From the NCBI GenBank assembly GCA_007128865.1, contig SKWP01000201.1, positions 1 through 8,643 on the forward strand: 8,643 bases of DNA, written 5' to 3'. The notes under the pieces are model-generated. The model searched no databases and had not been told where the DNA came from. It worked only from the letters and a program-made list of their open reading frames with translations. A program made the translations under genes and the position numbers. This DNA comes from Paracoccaceae bacterium (GTDB lineage: Bacteria; Pseudomonadota; Alphaproteobacteria; Rhodobacterales; Rhodobacteraceae). Positions 5,758 to 8,643 of the stretch are shown piece by piece (position 1 is the stretch's first letter; the number at the start of each line of letters is the position of its first letter).

Positions 5758-7427
5758 CCGATGCGCATGCCCTGACGGTTCCGGAAAAGCAAGGCGGGCA
5801 GCGCCAGACAGGCGGCAAAGACGGCCATCGGCAGCGCCATCTGCATCACCGCCCAGACCCCGATCAGCCGCCTGTTGCCCGATGCTGCCAGCGCCACCGC
5901 CTCGGTGGTCACGGTGCTGACCCGCCCGGCGCCGATCAGAAGCGTCGGCAGGTATTGCGCCACCGAGGTTGCAAAGCCCACCGCCAGGGCGATGCACAGG
6001 GCGCGTGTCAGCATCGGCAGGCGCACCGCCCAGAGCACCCTTGCCGGCGGCGCGCCGAGTGCCGCTGCCGAAAGCCCCGCGCGCCTGTCCCAGGCCCGCC
6101 ACGGATCGGCAAGCGCGAGGTAGACATAGGGCAGCACGAACACCAGATGAACCGCCATGACCGCCAGCGGCGTGCCGTCGATCCCCAGCACCAGGGCAAG
6201 CGTTGCCAGCCCGGGCAGAAAGGCGATCTGCGGCACGATCAGCGGCAGGTAGATCAGCCGCAGCCCGTACGGCGCCCGCGCGCCGTTCCGGGCCTGCAGC
6301 ATGGCGACGGCAAGCGCCAGGGCCACCACAGCGGCGCCCAGCGCAATCAGCCCCGAAACAACCATGACGCGGCGCAGCTCCGCCGACTGGCCGATCCAGT
6401 GCCGTGCCGTCCAGATTTCGGGCAGCAGGGCGGGAAACTGCCACAGCCCGGCAAGGGACCATACCAGAAGCCCCGCAAGCCCCAGCCCCACCGCCAGCCC
6501 GATACCGATGGCGCCAACCGCGCCAAGCGGGCGCAGAACCCTGTCGGCAGCGGTGCCGCGCCCCCCCGCGGCCGCCCAGGTGCCGCCCAGACGGGCGACC
6601 GCCCGTTCCGCCCCCCGCCACAGCACCAGTGCAGCCAGAACCAGCATCAGCTGCACCAGCGCGCCCGCGGCGGCCTGAAAGCGCATGCCGAGATCGGGAT
6701 GGTTCATCCAGTCGAGGATCTGCACCGCCAGCGTCGGCGGCCGGGTCGGGCCGAGGATCAGCGCGACATCGACAACCGACATCGAATAGGCGAGCACGGC
6801 ATAGACAGGCAACCGGATCTGGGCATAGACGCGGGGCGCTACCGTCTTGAGCCAGCCCGTTACCCGCCCGTAGCCCAGCGCACGGGCCACCATCTGGCTG
6901 CGCAGGCTGTCGGCCTGCGGCAGGGCCGCCAGGGTCATCAGCAGCAGGAATGGCACCTCCTTGACCACCAGCCCGGCAACCAGCGAAAGCCCCCAGGGGT
7001 CGTTGACGATCAGCAGGTCAGGCGGGCGTTCCCACCCCGTTGCCCAGGGCGAAAAGGCCCGCGAAATCCAGCCCGATGGCGCGATCAGGAACGCCAGGCC
7101 AAAGGCCGCTGCGGCATGCGGCAGAGCCAGAAGCGGGGCAAGCGCCCGCGTGACCCAGGCAAAGCTTCGCGTGCCCTGCCATGCCGCCACGATCAGCAGC
7201 GTCAGCGCCAGCGACACGGCGGTTGCCGCCAGCCCCGTCACCAGCGACAGCCGCAGCGCACCCGCCAGCCCCGGCCAGGCCAGAAGCCCGCGCCAGGGAT
7301 CGAGGCCGAAGCCGGTGCCGCCAAGCGCCGGCAGATAGCCAAAGGCCGGGCCGATGACACCGGCAAGCCCCGCCAGGACCGGCAGGGCAAGCAGCGTCAG
7401 CGCAGCCCAAAGCCCTGCACGCGCCAA
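5754..7427 (-). CDS. ynjC: YnjC-type fused double permease of an ABC importer
   Basis: A 557-residue inner-membrane protein carrying two MetI-like permease domains in one chain, so a single protein forms the whole channel. Domain 1 covers about residues 1-270, with its coupling loop at 180-207 (ARALGYGRVTGWLKTVAPRV at 181-200); domain 2 covers about 300-550, with its loop SAAALGAPPARVLWAVRLPM at 453-472. A Gly/Ala/Arg-rich linker (271-300) joins them. E. coli YnjC has the same fused plan at about 510 residues; ThiP is a similar fused permease. The start is TTG at 7427-7425, one base after the binding-protein stop: it is the only usable start codon between the last in-frame stop (7478-7476) and the first helix, with an AGG about 9 bases upstream. 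The last codons overlap the ATPase gene. A G7 run lies in the linker. Confidence 0.92.
   Translation of the reverse strand: MARAGLWAALTLLALPVLAGLAGVIGPAFGYLPALGGTGFGLDPWRGLLAWPGLAGALRLSLVTGLAATAVSLALTLLIVAAWQGTRSFAWVTRALAPLLALPHAAAAFGLAFLIAPSGWISRAFSPWATGWERPPDLLIVNDPWGLSLVAGLVVKEVPFLLLMTLAALPQADSLRSQMVARALGYGRVTGWLKTVAPRVYAQIRLPVYAVLAYSMSVVDVALILGPTRPPTLAVQILDWMNHPDLGMRFQAAAGALVQLMLVLAALVLWRGAERAVARLGGTWAAAGGRGTAADRVLRPLGAVGAIGIGLAVGLGLAGLLVWSLAGLWQFPALLPEIWTARHWIGQSAELRRVMVVSGLIALGAAVVALALAVAMLQARNGARAPYGLRLIYLPLIVPQIAFLPGLATLALVLGIDGTPLAVMAVHLVFVLPYVYLALADPWRAWDRRAGLSAAALGAPPARVLWAVRLPMLTRALCIALAVGFATSVAQYLPTLLIGAGRVSTVTTEAVALAASGNRRLIGVWAVMQMALPMAVFAACLALPALLFRNRQGMRIG
6561..6567 (-). repeat. 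G7 homopolymer in the ynjC linker, in slippery-heptamer phase
   Basis: Seven C on the plus strand read as G-GGG-GGG in the ynjC message, with the zero-frame codons (Gly288 and Gly289) in the phase of a canonical X-XXY-YYZ shift site. Two bases downstream, CGGCA-CCGC-TGCCG can form a 5-bp hairpin. A -1 shift, or a one-base insertion in the tract, would enter the frame used by ynjD, which is open from here to 5125. Confidence 0.5.
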
Positions 7428-7428
7428 G

Positions 7429-8640
7429 TCAGCGGCCTGCGCCGTAGCGTGCGACCCAGTCCTCGGCGATGCGGGTCATCCATGACGGGTGCGGCTCTTG
7501 CAGGCCGGTGCCCATCTGGTCGGGCGACAGGGTGGCGATGCCCAGTTCCAGCGCCTCGAACCGCGCGCGGTCGGCCTCTTCCAGCAAGTGCATGCCCAGC
7601 ACCGTCTGAAAGCCGAGGATGGCCGGATCCTGCGCCCGTGCCTGGATTTCGGGGTCGAGGATCAGGTTGGCCAGCACCAGCGCGCCGGCCTTGTGGGCCG
7701 CGTTGTAGGGGATCGACAGATACGAGGAATTGGCCAGCGTGCCTTCGTCGAAGACGAAGGTGCGCACGGTATCCTGCAACTCGCCATCGGCAATCGCCGC
7801 CGAGGCCCGGCCCGGGTTGAAGGCAAAGGCGATATCGATCTCGCCATCCGCCAGCAGCTGCCCCAATGCCGGTTCATTGGCAGGATAGGCCCGCCCCTGC
7901 CGCCAAAGGTTCGGCGTGATCTCGTCGAGAAAGGCCCAGAGCGGTGCGGTCACGGCATCGTAATCCACCGCATCGGCCGGCCCCATCAGCACCGACGGGT
8001 CGTCAAGCACCCCGTACAGCGCCTGTTTCAGAAAGCTGGTGCCCAGAAAGTCGGGTGGTTGCGGATAGGTGAACCGGCCCGGATTCGCCGCGATCCAGTC
8101 GCGCAGCGCGGCCAGCGAACGCGGCGGATCGGGCAGTGTGGCACTGTCGTATTCGAACACCATCTGGAACATGGCCCATGGGCTGCCATAACCCTCGACC
8201 GGCAGGGTAAAGTCGATCAGCACGGCCGGATTGGCCTCGGTATCCACCAGCGGCCAGTTCGGCAGGCTTTCGGCAAAGGGCCCGAACAGCAGCCCCTGAT
8301 CCTTCATCGATGCGAAATTGGCGCCGTTGATCCAGATCACATCGACGGCACCGCCGCTGTCGCGCCCGGCCTGACGTTCGGAAACCACGCGGGTAACGGC
8401 ATCGGCAGTGTCGGCAAGCCGCACATGTTCAAGCGCCACGCCATGGCGCGCCCGCAGATCGGCGCCGACCGAGGCGATGAAGGCATTGATCCGCGGATCC
8501 CCGCCCCAGGCATGCCAGTACACAGTCTGCCCGTGGGCAGCCTGCAGCACGGCTTCCCAGTCGGAAGGGTCGGGCGTTTCCGCAAACAGCGGCGAAACGG
8601 ACAGCGCCGCGGCGGCTGTCGATAACAGGTACCTGTTCAT
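7429..8640 (-). CDS. ynjB: YnjB-type periplasmic solute-binding protein
   Basis: A 403-residue secreted binding protein, first gene of the minus-strand importer. The Sec signal peptide is residues 1-20 (MNRYLL, hydrophobic core, SPLFA-ET cleavage site) and there is no cysteine at all, so it is not a lipoprotein. The mature part opens with WEAVLQAAHGQTVYWHAWGG (28-47) and contains VDVIWINGANFASMKDQGLLFGPF spread over 99-122, which I recognise from E. coli YnjB (about 390 residues). Further YnjB-like stretches are GYGSPWAMFQMVFEYDS (150-166) and FNPGRASAAI (274-283). The trio of binding protein, fused permease and short ATPase in this order is the ynjBCD arrangement. The ligand of this family is not known to me; thiamine or sulfonate-like ligands are guesses from distant relatives. 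The ATG at 8640-8638 fits the signal peptide, but only three bases precede it, so the promoter and ribosome site lie outside the window. Confidence 0.92.
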   Translation of the reverse strand: MNRYLLSTAAAALSVSPLFAETPDPSDWEAVLQAAHGQTVYWHAWGGDPRINAFIASVGADLRARHGVALEHVRLADTADAVTRVVSERQAGRDSGGAVDVIWINGANFASMKDQGLLFGPFAESLPNWPLVDTEANPAVLIDFTLPVEGYGSPWAMFQMVFEYDSATLPDPPRSLAALRDWIAANPGRFTYPQPPDFLGTSFLKQALYGVLDDPSVLMGPADAVDYDAVTAPLWAFLDEITPNLWRQGRAYPANEPALGQLLADGEIDIAFAFNPGRASAAIADGELQDTVRTFVFDEGTLANSSYLSIPYNAAHKAGALVLANLILDPEIQARAQDPAILGFQTVLGMHLLEEADRARFEALELGIATLSPDQMGTGLQEPHPSWMTRIAEDWVARYGAGR

Positions 8641-8643
8641 GGA

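Noticed and set aside
5758..6621. N-terminal extension of the ynjD frame upstream of the GTG
   Set aside because: The translation before VSLQIENLEI is Gly/Arg/Ala-rich without domain character and overlaps ynjC, which is clearly coding in another frame.
5955..7820. Long plus-strand open frame of 621 codons opposite the ynj genes
   Set aside because: It is antisense to ynjC and ynjB, which have clear family motifs; its translation is low-complexity Arg/Gln/Pro/Gly, the usual mirror of GC-rich codons.

Overview
This is a GC-rich window (about two-thirds G+C by eye, with strong G/C bias at third codon positions and therefore many long shadow frames). The codon use and protein styles suggest an alphaproteobacterium, probably of the Rhodobacter/Paracoccus group; this placement is an inference from sequence style, not a database result.

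Layout. At the left edge, on the minus strand, lie the first 89 codons of a Lon-like AAA/peptidase of the AAA_32 type, cut by the window border. A divergent spacer of about 317 bp follows, holding an AT-richer promoter-like patch and an A-rich leader. Next, on the plus strand, is a four-gene importer operon of the polyamine (Pot/Ydc-like) class: ATPase (586-1698), periplasmic binding protein (1748-2803), inner-membrane permease with an unusually large periplasmic insert (2880-4187), and second permease (4192-5049). A strong 10-bp GC hairpin sits between the binding-protein gene and the first permease gene.

After a convergent gap of about 75 bp, a second importer operon runs on the minus strand. 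Read in its own direction it is a binding protein (8640-7429), a fused two-domain permease (7427-5754) and a short ATPase (5757-5125). These match the YnjBCD family, whose substrate was not established as far as I know. The three genes are tightly coupled (1-bp gap, then a 4-bp GTGA overlap), and start codons run ATG, TTG, GTG.

How they work together. Each operon encodes a complete ABC importer: a secreted binding protein captures the ligand, two permease domains form the channel, and an ATPase dimer drives uptake. In the first system the permease is two proteins; in the second it is one fused chain. The two systems belong to different families and meet tail to tail, so nothing in the sequence says they share a ligand. 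The least understood parts are the YnjBCD substrate, the roughly 150-residue periplasmic insert in the PotB-type permease, and an in-phase G7 slippery heptamer in the middle of ynjC. No RNA genes, CRISPR arrays, insertion sequences or phage genes were seen.
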